Shown here: piece after piece, positions 32,391-41,736 of the stretch
How the letters are laid out: the number at the start of each line of letters is the position of its first letter
Position numbering within the stretch: position 1 is the first letter of the stretch
Assembly (NCBI GenBank): GCA_963736055.1
Contig: CAVTNM010000008.1
Coordinates: forward strand, 1,302,001-1,366,000
Length of the DNA: 64,000 nucleotides
From: AC-32 sp963736055
Lineage (GTDB): Bacteria > Actinomycetota > Thermoleophilia > Gaiellales > Gaiellaceae
Reading direction: 5' to 3'
Translations under genes and position numbers: made by a program
The notes under the pieces: generated by a model
What the model was told of the DNA's origin: nothing
The model's input: the letters and a program-made list of their open reading frames with translations, nothing else
Database searches by the model: none

Positions 32391-33476
32391 ATGGCGACCG
32401 CACACGCGGGCGAGAAGCAGGCCGGGGCGAGGCGCCGCCTCGCCGTCGAGCGGCCGGACCTCATCCGCGGGCTCGTGATCGCCGCCCTGCTCGCGATCGC
32501 CCTGCTCGTGCTGCCGGCCACGCTCGGCAGCGACTGGATCAAGACGCTGACCAGCGTCGCCATCTACTCGGTGGTCGCAGCCGGCCTCGTCGTCCTCTAC
32601 GGGCGCGTCGGGATGATCTCGCTCGGCCAGATCGCCTTGCTCGCGATCGGGACGTGGACGGCGACCAGGCTCAGCTTCGCGACCGATCTTCCGTTCCCGG
32701 TGCTGATTCTCGTCACCGGGGCGATCACCTGCGTGATCGGGGTGCTGATCGGCCTGCCGGCGCTGCGGCTGAGCGGCCTCTACCTAGCGCTCATCACGCT
32801 GATGGCGGCCGGCGCGGTGAACGTGGTGCTGACGACGATCAACTTCCCGAACGGCGGCGGCGGCTTCACGGGTCGAACCGATGCTCCCAACCTGTCCGGG
32901 CTGAAGCCGGTGGCCAGGCCTGGCGTCGCCGGGAGCGACGTCGCCTACTACCGCTACACGGTGGTGGTCTGCGCCCTGATGTTCCTGCTCGCGCTGGTCC
33001 ACTTCGCGGCCAAGCCGGGCCGCGCCTGGGCCGTGATCAGGCAGAGCGAGCCCGCGGCCCTCGCAGGTGGCGTGAACATCACCCTCTACAAGCTCTGGGC
33101 GTTCGCGCTCGCGTCGTTCATGACCGGTGTGGCGGGCTGCCTGCTGGCGGCGGACGTCGGAGCGCCCACGGTCTACGGCTTCCCGAACCAGGACTCCCTG
33201 ACGATGATCGCGACCGCGCTGATCGGGGGCATCTACACGCTCTGGGGCGCCGTCGTCGCGGGGATCTTCATGCAGCTCGTGCCGTTCGTCTTTCAGGCCG
33301 AGTGGCACTTCAACCCCAACTTCCTGCTCATCATCTTCGGAGTCGGCCTGCTCCAGGTGCTGTTGACCGCCCCGGGCGGTCTCGCGGATCAGCTGCCGAA
33401 GGACCTGGCGAAGCTGGGGCGGCTGATCGCGAGGCCCTTCCGGAAGCGCTCGGCGGAATCGAAGGAATCCGCTTGA
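32391..33476 (+). CDS. LivM-type ABC permease
   Basis: 361 residues from ATG. A short basic N-terminal tail is followed by hydrophobic segments LVIAALLAIALLVLPATL, YSVVAAGLVVLYGRVGMISLGQIALLAIG (LivM signature GRxGxxSLGQ), LIGLPALRLSGLYLALITLMAAGA and the coupling region AWAVIRQSEPAALAGGVNITLYKLWAFALA. GGFTGRTDAP is the conserved extracytoplasmic GGxxG element. The stop is overlapped by the TTG of the ATPase gene. With the LivH-type protein it makes the importer's pore. Confidence 0.88.
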   Translation: MATAHAGEKQAGARRRLAVERPDLIRGLVIAALLAIALLVLPATLGSDWIKTLTSVAIYSVVAAGLVVLYGRVGMISLGQIALLAIGTWTATRLSFATDLPFPVLILVTGAITCVIGVLIGLPALRLSGLYLALITLMAAGAVNVVLTTINFPNGGGGFTGRTDAPNLSGLKPVARPGVAGSDVAYYRYTVVVCALMFLLALVHFAAKPGRAWAVIRQSEPAALAGGVNITLYKLWAFALASFMTGVAGCLLAADVGAPTVYGFPNQDSLTMIATALIGGIYTLWGAVVAGIFMQLVPFVFQAEWHFNPNFLLIIFGVGLLQVLLTAPGGLADQLPKDLAKLGRLIARPFRKRSAESKESA

Positions 33477-34189
33477 TCGAGGTCACCAACCTCACCGTCC
33501 GCTTCGCAGGCGTGACGCCGATCGACGACATGAGCGTCACCTTCCCGAAGGGCGCGTGTGGCCTGATCGGGCCCAACGGCGCAGGCAAGACCACGTTCTT
33601 CAACGTCCTCTCCGGCTTCGTCAAGCCGAGTGCCGGCTCGATCAAGGTCTTCGGCGAGGATCTGCTCAAGCTGGTCGACTACCGGCGTGCGCGCTGGGGC
33701 CTGCGGCGCACCTTCCAAACCGAGCAGGCGATCGAGGAGCTGTCGGTCTTCGACAACGTCGCCATGATCCACGAGCACTCCGGCGCAAGCCGCAGGGACC
33801 GGCACGAGGCGATCATCAGCGCGCTCGAGTTCGTCGGGCTCGAGACGCCGCCGACGGCGAAGGTCGCCGGCCTCGGCGCGCGCGAACGGCGGCTGGTCGA
33901 GGTGGCGCGGGCAGTGGTCGGCGAGCCGAGAATCGTGCTCCTGGACGAGCCGGCGGCGGGGCTGCCGGAGCATGAGACGCTGCATCTCGTAGACGTGATC
34001 CGGCGGATTCCGGAACGCTCCGGCGCACTCGTGATCCTCGTCGACCACGACATGAGCCTGGTCTCGGCGACCTGCGAGACGACGGCGGTGCTCGACTTCG
34101 GCCGCCTGATCGCCTCGGGGCCGACGGCACAGGTGCTGCGGGACGAGCACGTGATCAACGCGTACCTCGGGACGGAGGAAGAGCTGTGA
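33473..34189 (+). CDS. LivG-type ABC ATPase
   Basis: 238 residues from TTG (TTGA overlap with the preceding stop; GAAGGAA upstream), starting MIEVTNLTVRFAGVTPIDDMS. Walker A GPNGAGKTTFFNVLSG, Q-loop FQTEQAIEELSVFDNV, Walker B PRIVLLDEPAAGLPE and the H-loop VILVDHDMSLV are intact. The ABC signature is unusual: the LSGGQ position reads GLGARERRLVEVARAV, so Ser-Gly-Gly is replaced by Gly-Ala-Arg. ATPase sites may therefore be asymmetric with its LivF-type partner. It energises the importer. Confidence 0.88.
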   Translation: MIEVTNLTVRFAGVTPIDDMSVTFPKGACGLIGPNGAGKTTFFNVLSGFVKPSAGSIKVFGEDLLKLVDYRRARWGLRRTFQTEQAIEELSVFDNVAMIHEHSGASRRDRHEAIISALEFVGLETPPTAKVAGLGARERRLVEVARAVVGEPRIVLLDEPAAGLPEHETLHLVDVIRRIPERSGALVILVDHDMSLVSATCETTAVLDFGRLIASGPTAQVLRDEHVINAYLGTEEEL

Positions 34190-34953
34190 CCTCGACGGAG
34201 GTTGCCGCGGCCACGCTGCAAGTTGAGGGTCTGTCGGTACCCCGTGGAGCCCGGACCGTCGTGCGCGATGTCTCCCTCCGGATCCCGCCAGGGGAGGTGA
34301 CGACGCTGCTCGGCGCCAACGGTGCCGGCAAGTCCTCGCTTGTGCTCGCGGTCGCCGGCTTGCTCCGCCCGAGCGCGGGCCGTGTGGTGCTCGGCGACCA
34401 GGATCTGACGCGCCGCTCTCCGGAGCGGATCCGGGCAGCCGGGGTTGCGGTCGTCCCCGAGGGCAGGCGCCTCTTGCCGGCGCTGACGATCGACGACAAC
34501 CTTCGAGTGGCGACCTATGCGCTGTCGCGTGGCCAGCGACGAGACGGGCTAGCCCTGGCGCTCGAGCTCTTCCCCGAGTTGAAGCGACGCTGGCACACGC
34601 CCGGCCGGCTGCTCTCGGGCGGGGAGCAGCAGATGCTCGTGCTCGCCCAGGCAATCGTCTCCCGGCCGAGCATTCTGCTCGTGGACGAGCTCTCGCTGGG
34701 GCTCGCTCCGATCGTCGTGAAGCGCCTCGTGCCGACGATCGAGTCCGTGGCCGCCTCCGGCACCGGCGTGCTCCTGATCGAGCAATTCGCGCACGTCGCC
34801 CTCTCGCTTGCCAACACCGCCTACGTGCTCGAGAACGGCCGCATCCGCTACGAGGGAACGGCCGAGGAGCTCAAGAGACGCCCCGACGTGCTTCAGACCG
34901 CCTACCTGATGGGCGACGAGCGTGGCGAGACGACGACCGACGGCGGCGAGTGA
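34186..34953 (+). CDS. LivF-type ABC ATPase
   Basis: 255 residues from GTG (GTGA overlap). Walker A GANGAGKSSLVLAVAG, the LivF hallmark VAVVPEGRRLLPALTIDDNL, canonical signature LLSGGEQQMLVLAQAI, Walker B PSILLVDELSLGLAP and H-loop segment LLIEQFAHVALSLAN, where Gln-Phe-Ala-His replaces the usual H-loop spacing as in other LivF proteins. Last gene of the importer; the following gene starts within or just after it, so the catabolic genes downstream probably belong to the same message. Confidence 0.88.
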   Translation: MTSTEVAAATLQVEGLSVPRGARTVVRDVSLRIPPGEVTTLLGANGAGKSSLVLAVAGLLRPSAGRVVLGDQDLTRRSPERIRAAGVAVVPEGRRLLPALTIDDNLRVATYALSRGQRRDGLALALELFPELKRRWHTPGRLLSGGEQQMLVLAQAIVSRPSILLVDELSLGLAPIVVKRLVPTIESVAASGTGVLLIEQFAHVALSLANTAYVLENGRIRYEGTAEELKRRPDVLQTAYLMGDERGETTTDGGE

Positions 34954-34963
34954 GGACGACGAG

Positions 34964-35341
34964 GTGTCGTTGAGGACGCTCGACGCAGGCCGGGCCGAGA
35001 TCCTCGAGAAGCTCTGCGAGCTGTTCGTGCCCGGCTCGGGCCGCGTCGGGCCCGCCGTCTACATCGACGCCGTGGTGACGGCCATGCCGCCCGAGCTGCA
35101 GGGTGCCGTGCTGGGCTCGATCGACGCGCTCGCGCCCGCGGCCGACGGCGGGCCGGATGCGCTCGCGGAGAAGGAGCGGACGCCCGAATTCGCGTTCATC
35201 CGGGCACTCGCGGTCGAGGCGTTCTACAGCGACTTCGTCGCGCCGGGAAAGGAAGGGCCGGGCGCGTGGTCGGAGATCGACTTCAACTCGCCGCTTGCGA
35301 CGCGCCTTGCCAAGGACTGGTCGTACCTGGGGATCGCGTGA
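34964..35341 (+). CDS. small subunit-like protein paired with GMC oxidoreductase
   Basis: About 125 residues from GTG 34964 (GAGGACGAC upstream); a GTG at 34922 overlapping the ATPase gene is an alternative start. The helical sequence RAEILEKLCELFVPGSGRVGPAVYIDAVVTAMPP, FAFIRALAVEAFYSDFVAPG and SPLATRLAKDWSYLGIA resembles the gluconate 2-dehydrogenase subunit 3/DUF5987 group, which accompanies GMC flavoproteins. Its stop overlaps the GMC start by GTGA, supporting an obligate pair. A Tat signal, common in periplasmic subunit-3 proteins, is absent, so a cytoplasmic complex is likely. Confidence 0.62.
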   Translation: MSLRTLDAGRAEILEKLCELFVPGSGRVGPAVYIDAVVTAMPPELQGAVLGSIDALAPAADGGPDALAEKERTPEFAFIRALAVEAFYSDFVAPGKEGPGAWSEIDFNSPLATRLAKDWSYLGIA

Positions 35342-36795
35342 AGGACCGCTTCGACGTCGTCGTGGTGGGCTCGGGCGCCGGCGGCGGCGTCGTCGCCGGC
35401 GAGCTCGCCCAGCGCGGCCGGGACGTGCTCTTGCTCGAGGCCGGGCCGCACCTGACGGCGGCCGACTTCACCCGCTGGGAGGCGAAGGCGAACCACGACC
35501 TCTGGTGGCCGCTGCGGCTCGCGCCGCTCCCGAACGGCGAGATGATCGCCTTCTTGGCAGGTCGCTGCGTCGGTGGGACGACGACGATCAACACGAAGGT
35601 GGCGCTGCGGGCGCACGAGCAGGACGTGGCCAAGTGGCATGCGGCCACCGGCCTTACGAACGAGCGCGGCGAGGCGTTCGCGGTGGCCGACCTCGCGCCG
35701 TACTACGACCGGGTCGAGCAGGTGCTCGGCGTGCGCGAGCGGACGGACTGGACGAAGAGCGTCCGTACGGTCGAGGCCGGCTTCAACGCGCTCGGCGCGG
35801 AGCTCGAGCCTGTCCACTCGTACACCGACGTGAACTGCATGCGCTGCGGCTCGTGCTTGCAGGGCTGCCCGACCAATGCGGGCAAGTCGACCGAGAACAC
35901 CTACATCCACGAGGCCTGGGCCCGCGGGCTCCTGGAGCTGCGAGCGGAGGCGACGGTCGAGCGGGTGCTCGTCGAGGACTCCCAGGCGACCGGGGTCGAG
36001 TACCTCGACGCCGGCGGCGAGCGGCACACGGTGCACGCGGACGCGGTCGTCGCCGCGTGCGGCACGCTGAACACGCCGCAGCTGCTGCTCCGCTCCGGGC
36101 TTGCCAACCAGGCGATCGGCAAGCACCTCGGCCTGCATCCTGTGCGCCTCGTCTACGGCCTCTTCGACGAGCCGCAGGACGCGCACATGGTCTATCCGAT
36201 CACCGCCCACTGCATGGACTTCCAGCTCGACGGCGACGGCGGCTTCGTGGTCGAGGCGACGACGATCCAGGATCCGATCGCCTTCGCGACGACGTTGTGC
36301 GACGAGAACGGGCCGCTCTGGGGTCAGCGCCTGGTCGAGGCCGTGCGCGGGTTCCGGCACTGGGTCGGCCTGCTGACGCTGGTGACGGACGAGAACTCTG
36401 CCGCCGTGGCCGTGGACGAGAGCGGAGCCGAGCGGTTCGACGTCGACTTCACGCCGGTCGAGCAGGAGCGGCTCGACGCGTCGCTGCGCTTCAGCCGCGA
36501 GGTGCTCGAGGCCTCGGGCGCCAAGCAGATCTGCTGGACGGGGATCGCCTCCACGCATGTCCAGGGCACCTGCCGCATGGGCGACGACCAGGCGCTTTCG
36601 GTGGTCGACCGGAACGGCGAGTCGCACGAGGTAAAGCGCCTCTTCGTCGGCGACGGCTCCCTCGTCCCGCGCACGATGTCGGTCAACCCCTCGCTCACGA
36701 TCATGGCGCTCGCGACGAGGCTCGCCGAGCATCTCGACGCCGACCCGGACGGGTACCTCGGCTCCAAGGCCGCCGGCGTCGGCTCGACTGCATGA
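35338..36795 (+). CDS. GMC-family oxidoreductase with Cys-rich insert
   Basis: 485 residues from GTG. FAD motif DVVVVGSGAGGGVVAGELAQRG, GRCVGGTTTINTKVALRA, and C-terminal GTCRMGDDQALSVVDRNG with DGSLVPRTMSVNPSLTIMALATR define a glucose-methanol-choline family flavoprotein of the cholesterol-oxidase/long-chain alcohol oxidase branch. A cluster CMRCGSCLQGCPTNAGKST resembles ferredoxin-type cysteines and is characteristic of this branch; whether it binds iron-sulfur is uncertain. The conserved active-site His/Asn region lies in TGIASTHVQGTC. It likely oxidises an alcohol and passes electrons through the small subunit encoded just upstream. Confidence 0.84.
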   Translation: MKDRFDVVVVGSGAGGGVVAGELAQRGRDVLLLEAGPHLTAADFTRWEAKANHDLWWPLRLAPLPNGEMIAFLAGRCVGGTTTINTKVALRAHEQDVAKWHAATGLTNERGEAFAVADLAPYYDRVEQVLGVRERTDWTKSVRTVEAGFNALGAELEPVHSYTDVNCMRCGSCLQGCPTNAGKSTENTYIHEAWARGLLELRAEATVERVLVEDSQATGVEYLDAGGERHTVHADAVVAACGTLNTPQLLLRSGLANQAIGKHLGLHPVRLVYGLFDEPQDAHMVYPITAHCMDFQLDGDGGFVVEATTIQDPIAFATTLCDENGPLWGQRLVEAVRGFRHWVGLLTLVTDENSAAVAVDESGAERFDVDFTPVEQERLDASLRFSREVLEASGAKQICWTGIASTHVQGTCRMGDDQALSVVDRNGESHEVKRLFVGDGSLVPRTMSVNPSLTIMALATRLAEHLDADPDGYLGSKAAGVGSTA

Positions 36796-37816
36796 AGGCC
36801 GCGCTTCTCGCCGAGTACCACCGGCCGCTGGAGCTCGTCGAGCGGCCCGAGCCGGAGCCGGAGCGGCCGAGGGACGTGGTCGTCCGCATCGGAGGCGCGG
36901 GTGTCTGCGCGACCGATCTCCACGCGATCGACGGGCTGATGGAGCCGGCCGGCCTCGAGCCTCCGGTCGTGCTCGGCCACGAGAACGCGGGCTGGGTGCA
37001 CGCGGCCGGCAGCGACGTGACCGCCGCGGCGGTCGGCGACGCGGTGCTGCTCTATCCGCCGTACAGCTGCGGGCTCTGCGTGTCGTGCCGCCGCGGGCTC
37101 GACATGCACTGCGAGCGGCATCAGTTCACCGGGCTGACCCGGGACGGCGGCTTCGCGGACTACGTGCTGGTCGACGAGCGGTCGCTGATCTCGCTCCCGG
37201 AGGGCGTCGAGCCCGTCGACGTCGCGCCGCACTCCGATGCCGGGATCACGGCGTACCACGCGGTCAAGGGGCTCGTCCATCGGCTCGTCCCCGGCACCAC
37301 GACGGCCGTGATCGGCGTCGGCGGCGTCGGGCACATCGCGCTCCAGCTCGTGAAGGTCCTGGGCGCCGGGACGGTCGTCGCGATCGACACCGACGAGCGG
37401 CGCAGGCGTCTCGCGCGGGAGCTCGGCGCCGACGAGGTGCTCGGCGAGGAGGCCGACGTCGCGGACGCGGTGCGGGAGCTGACGAACGGCGGCCGGCGCG
37501 GACATCGTGCTCGACTTCGTCGGCACCGACGAGACCCACGCGGCCAGCCTGCAGATGCTGGCTCGGCGGGGCCTTTACTCGGTCGTGGGCTACGGCGGCA
37601 CCCTCACGCTCCCCTCGGTCGGGCTGATCGCCGACGACGTCACGATCACCGGCAACCTCGTCGGCAACTGGATCGACCTCTGGGAGCTTCTCCAGCTGCA
37701 CGCGCGCGGTCGTTCTCACCCTCAAGACGGAGACGCACCGGCTCGACGATGTGAACGAGGTGCTCGGCCGGCTGCGCGAAGGGGAGATCACCGGCCGCGC
37801 CGTCCTCGTGCCGTGA
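36792..37816 (+). CDS. zinc-dependent alcohol dehydrogenase, two frameshifts
   Basis: Medium-chain dehydrogenase starting MKAALLAEYHRPLELVERPE (ATGA overlap with the GMC gene). Catalytic zinc ligands: Cys in GAGVCATDLHAIDG and GHENAGWV; structural zinc: the four cysteines of YSCGLCVSCRRGLDMHC. Coenzyme fold: AVIGVGGVGHIALQLVKVLGAG. The frame then shifts at about 37495 (ADIVLDFVGTDETHAASLQM continues in the next frame) and again at about 37705 (VVLTLKTETHRLDDVNEVLG to VLVP). Removing two single bases gives 341 codons, exactly normal. Probably an NAD-dependent alcohol or side-chain dehydrogenase acting with the neighbouring oxidoreductases. Confidence 0.78.
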
Positions 37817-39806
37817 GCCGGCGGGCAGACACGCTTCCCGGCGGCCCGCTCGATCCAGGGGCAGGTTCTCTGGACGCCGCCGGCCGACGTGCGCGAGCGA
37901 ACCGAGATCGGCAGCTACCTCGGGTGGCTGAGCCGCGAGCGCGGCCTCGAGTTCGCGGACTACGACGCCCTCTGGCGCTGGTCGGTCACCGACCTCGAAG
38001 GCTTCTGGTCGTCGATCTGGGACTACTTCGAGATCCGCGCCCACGCGCCGTACGAGCGCGTGCTCGGCTCGCGCGGGATGCCCGGCGCGGAGTGGTTCCC
38101 CGGAGCGAGGCTGAACTACGCCGAGCACCTGCTCGGGCGCGACGAGGATGTGGAGGCCGTGGCCGTCGTCGCGCATTCGCAATCGCGAGGGCCGCGCGAG
38201 CTCACGTTCGGCGACCTGCGCGAGCAGGTCGCGCGGGCGCGCGCGGGCCTCCAGCGGCTCGGGGTCGGGCCCGGCGACCGGGTGGTCGCGTACCTGCCGA
38301 ACATCCCCGAGACGCTGGTCGCATTCCTCGCGACCGCGAGCATCGGCGCGATCTGGGCGACGTGCCCGCCGGAGTTCGGCGTGCGCAGCGTGCTGCACCG
38401 GCTCGGGCAGCTCGAGCCGAAGGTGCTGCTGGCGGTCGCCGGCTACCGCTGGGGCGACAAGCTCGTCGACCGCCGCGAGCAGGTGGCCGCGATCCGCGAG
38501 GGCCTGCCGGGCCTGGAGGCCGTCGTCCACGTCCCCTACGCGGGCGGCGAAGGCGACGAGCTTCCCGACACGCGCTCGTGGGACGAGCTGCTGCGGGACG
38601 AGGGGCCGCTGGAGTTCGAGCCCGTGCCGTTCGCCCACCCGCTCTACGTGCTCTTCTCGTCCGGGACGACCGCGCTGCCGAAGGCGATCGTCCACGGCCA
38701 CGGCGGGATCCTGCTCGAGCACCTGAAGAACCACTGCCTGAGCTGGGACCTGCGGCCCGGCGATCGCCTCCAGTGGTTCACGACCACCGCCTGGATGATG
38801 TGGAACGCGCTCGTCTCGACGCTGCTCGCACGCGCGTCGATCGTGATGATCGACGGCAACCCTGCCCACCCGGACCTCTCGTACCAGTGGCAGCTGGCCG
38901 AGACGACCCGTCCGACGATGCTCGGCGTCAGCCCGGCGTTCGTGCTGGCCTGCCGCAAGGAGGGCCTTGAGCCGGGGCGGCGCTTCGACCTCACCTCGAT
39001 CCGGACGATCGGCGCCGCGGGCTCGCCGCTGCCGGTGGAGGGATTCGAGTGGCTCTACGAGCAGTTCGACCCGGGCGTCCAGGTCAACCTCGGCAGCGGC
39101 GGCACCGACATCTGCACGGGGATCGTCCAGGGGTACCCGCTGCTGCCCGTGTACGCCGGCGAGATGTCCGGGCGCTGCCTGGCCGTCGACGCGCAGGCGC
39201 TCGGCCCGGACGGGGAGCCCGTGGTCGGCGAGCTCGGCGAGCTCGTGATCGGCCAGCCGATGCCGTCGATGCCCGTCGCGCTCTGGAACGACCCCGACGG
39301 CTCGCGCGCCCGCGCCTCCTACTTCGACGCCTTCCCGGGCCTCTGGCGGCACGGCGACTGGATCGTCTTCGACGAGCGCGGCAGCTCGGTGATCACGGGC
39401 CGTTCGGACGCGACGCTCAACCGCGGCGGCGTGCGGCTCGGCACGAGCGAGTTCTACGTCGTCGTCGAGGAGCTCGACGAGGTCGCTCGACAGCCTGGTC
39501 GTCCATCTCGGCGACCCGGACGAGCTGCTGCTGTTCGTGGCGCTACGCGAGGGGGTGGAGCTGGACGACGAGCTGCGGGCCCGGATCGCCGGGGCGCTGC
39601 GGACGGCGCTCTCGCCCCGCCACGTCCCGGACACGATCGTCGCCGTGCCGGCGATCCCGCGCACGCTGACGGGCAAGAAGCTCGAGCTGCCGGTCAAGCG
39701 CATCCTCGACGGCGCCGACCCCGGGGACGTGGTCAGCGCCGACGCCCTGGTCGATCCCGCCTCGGTCGACCCGTTCGTCGCCTTCGCCCGCACGCGGTCC
39801 GGCTGA
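37813..39806 (+). CDS. acetoacetyl-CoA synthetase-like ligase, two frameshifts
   Basis: AMP-forming ligase with the acetoacetyl-CoA synthetase layout: LWTPPADVRERTEIGSYL, DYDALWRWSVTDLEGFWSSI, the ATP loop YVLFSSGTTALPKAIVHGHG, AWMMWNALVSTLLARAS, VNLGSGGTDICTGIVQG, DWIVFDERGSSVITGRSDA and the C-terminal lysine motif RTLTGKKLELPVKRIL. The only start matching the usual N-terminus is GTG 37813 (GTGA overlap), which needs one extra G removed in the GGGG run near 37858; a second extra base near 39485 joins the main frame to LDSLVVHLGDPDELLLF. Corrected length is 664 codons, typical. Substrate would be a beta-keto or related acid. Confidence 0.78.
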
Positions 39807-40186
39807 TGGGGCTGCGGCGGCTCGAGCACGTGCTCGTCCTGACCGACGACCTCGAGGCGACGAAGGACTTCTACTGCGATGCGCTCGGCCTCGAGGTGGG
39901 GGAGCGGCCGGCGCTCGAGTTCCCCGGCTACTGGCTCTACCTCGACGGCGTCCCGTGCCTGCACGTCGCCGAGCGCAGGCCCTACGAGGCGCACGCGGGG
40001 ACGCTCGGCCTGCGGGTCGGCCCGGCGGTCGACCACGTCGCCCTGGGCGGCACCGACTACGAGGAGGCGGCCGCGCGTCTCGACGCGGCAGGCGTCGAGA
40101 CGGTCGAGAACGCCGTTCCCGGCGCCGGCCTGCGCCAGCTCTTCGTCACCGATCCGAACGGCGTCCGGATCGAGCTCAACTTCTAG
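39806..40186 (+). CDS. VOC-superfamily (glyoxalase/dioxygenase-fold) protein
   Basis: 126 residues with two beta-alpha-beta-beta-beta modules: LRRLEHVLVLTDDLEATKDFYCDALGLEV and GPAVDHVALGGTDYEEAAARLDAAGVET, ending LRQLFVTDPNGVRIELNF. Metal ligands fit His8, His in DHVAL and Glu in RIELNF. Could be a lactoylglutathione-lyase-like, epimerase-like or ring-cleavage-related protein; undecidable here. The ATG overlaps the ligase stop (TGATG), and its own stop TAG opens the bidirectional terminator that also contains the 20-bp repeat shared with 23331-23350. Confidence 0.75.
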   Translation: MGLRRLEHVLVLTDDLEATKDFYCDALGLEVGERPALEFPGYWLYLDGVPCLHVAERRPYEAHAGTLGLRVGPAVDHVALGGTDYEEAAARLDAAGVETVENAVPGAGLRQLFVTDPNGVRIELNF

Positions 40187-40214
40187 GAGGGTTTGGCGGA
40201 ACAAGCCCTCCTAG
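40183..40214. terminator. bidirectional terminator containing 20-bp repeat copy 2
   Basis: CTAGGAGGG (40183-40191) pairs with CCCTCCTAG (40206-40214), extendable by T-A/T-G pairs, between convergent VOC and aldehyde dehydrogenase genes. Its left part, CTAGGAGGGTTTGGCGGAAC, is identical to the 20-bp element at 23331-23350. Confidence 0.7.
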
Positions 40215-40215
40215 C

Positions 40216-41715
40216 TCAGAACGGGAACGGCTCCGCCTTGTCGCGCGCGGTGCGCCACTGCCACTCCGTCCAGAGCTCGAGGTTCGCGACGCCGCCGAAG
40301 TGGCCGCCGTTGCTCGAGCTCCCGACGCCTCCGAAGGGCGCTGGCGGCTCCTCGTTCACCGTCTGGTCGTTGATGTGGACCATCCCCGCGCGGAGCTGCT
40401 CGGCGACCGCGGCTGCCCGTTCCGGCGAGCCCGACTGCACCGCGGCGGTCAACCCGTAGGAGGTGGCGTTGGCGAGCTCGACTGCCTCGGCGTCGTCGCC
40501 GAACCGCGTGATCGGCGCGACCGGGCCGAAGATCTCCTCCTTGAACGCCGGCATCTCGGGCGTGACGTCGCCCAGGACCGTCGGTGCGAAGAAGAGACCG
40601 TCGTTGGTCCCGCCGACGAGCACCTTCGCTCCCTGCTCGACGCTCTCGTCGACGATCCGCCGGACGCGGGCGAGCTGGCGCTCGTTGATGAGCGGCCCGA
40701 GGGCGACCTCGTCGGTCGCCGGGTTGCCGACCGGCAGGCGCCCCGCCCGCTCGACGAGCGCGTCCGTGTAGGCGTCGACGATGCTCTCGTGGACGAGGTG
40801 ACGGCTGACCGAGAGGCAGATCTGCCCCTGGTGCAGGAAGGAGCCCCAGGCTCCCGCCGACGAGGCCGCCTGGATGTCGGCGTCCTCGAGCACGACCAAC
40901 GGGCTGTTGCCGCCCATCTCGAGGACGAGGCGCTTCAGCATGCGGCCTGCGGTCTCGCCGACGAGGTGGCCGGTGGCGGTCGAGCCGGTGAACGAGATCA
41001 TCCGGACGTTGGGATCGGCTACGAGCGCCTGGCCCACCTCGCCGTCGCCCGGGAGCACGTGCAGGACGCCCTCGGGCAGGCCGGCCTCCTCGAACAGGCG
41101 CGCGATCACGACGCCTCCCGTGACCGGGGTGTTGGCGTCCGGCTTGAGCACGACGGCGTTGCCCAGTGCGAGCGCCGGGCCGACCGAGCGCATGGCGAGC
41201 ACGTAGGGGAAGTTCCAGGGCGTGATCACGCCGACGACGCCGAGCGGGATCCGCCGCGCGGTGCTCGTTCGTCCCGGCGTCATGGACGGGAGCTCGACCT
41301 CGAGCGACTCGGAGTCGAGCGCTGCCAGGGCCTCGAGCTGGCCGATCGAGGCTGTGATCTCGTGATCGGCCTTCGGCGGGATCGCGCCGGACTCGCGGAT
41401 GAGCCAGTTGATCAGCTCGGGGCGATGGCGCTCCATCAGCTCGCCTGCTCGCCGGACGACGGCGACCCGCTCTGCGAACGGCGTGGCGGCCCAGGCCCGC
41501 TGGGCGGCTGCGGCCGACTTCGCCGCTCTGGCGATCGTCTCGGGATCGCCGCCTCCTGCCGTTCCGAGCACCTGGCCCGTCGCGGGCTCGGTGGTCTCGA
41601 TCCGGTTAGGCGCGTCGACCCAGCCCTCGCTGAAGATCTTTCCGGTCCATAGCTGCTCGTCGAGGAGGCTCTCGACTTCCGACCCGGCCGCCTCGACCTC
41701 TGTCGTCGCGCTCAT
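40216..41715 (-). CDS. aromatic-type aldehyde dehydrogenase (benzaldehyde/vanillin-like)
   Basis: 499 residues. PLGVVGVITPWNFPYVLAMRS and GNAVVLKPDANTPVTGG form the NAD site, FTGSTATGHLVGE the Rossmann glycine, LVLEMGGNSPLVVLEDAD the general base Glu, and FLHQGQICLSVSRH the catalytic Cys. FKEEIFGPVAPI and the ending PFGGVGSSSNGGHFGGVANL are shared with benzaldehyde and vanillin dehydrogenases. With the hydratase-lyase (makes vanillin) and the LigM-type enzyme (uses vanillate) in the window, vanillin dehydrogenase is the attractive role, but this gene is 15 kb from them. Followed by a GMC oxidoreductase on the same strand 21 bp upstream. Confidence 0.82.
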   Translation of the reverse strand: MSATTEVEAAGSEVESLLDEQLWTGKIFSEGWVDAPNRIETTEPATGQVLGTAGGGDPETIARAAKSAAAAQRAWAATPFAERVAVVRRAGELMERHRPELINWLIRESGAIPPKADHEITASIGQLEALAALDSESLEVELPSMTPGRTSTARRIPLGVVGVITPWNFPYVLAMRSVGPALALGNAVVLKPDANTPVTGGVVIARLFEEAGLPEGVLHVLPGDGEVGQALVADPNVRMISFTGSTATGHLVGETAGRMLKRLVLEMGGNSPLVVLEDADIQAASSAGAWGSFLHQGQICLSVSRHLVHESIVDAYTDALVERAGRLPVGNPATDEVALGPLINERQLARVRRIVDESVEQGAKVLVGGTNDGLFFAPTVLGDVTPEMPAFKEEIFGPVAPITRFGDDAEAVELANATSYGLTAAVQSGSPERAAAVAEQLRAGMVHINDQTVNEEPPAPFGGVGSSSNGGHFGGVANLELWTEWQWRTARDKAEPFPF

Positions 41716-41736
41716 GCCGCTCCTTTCATCCGCTCG

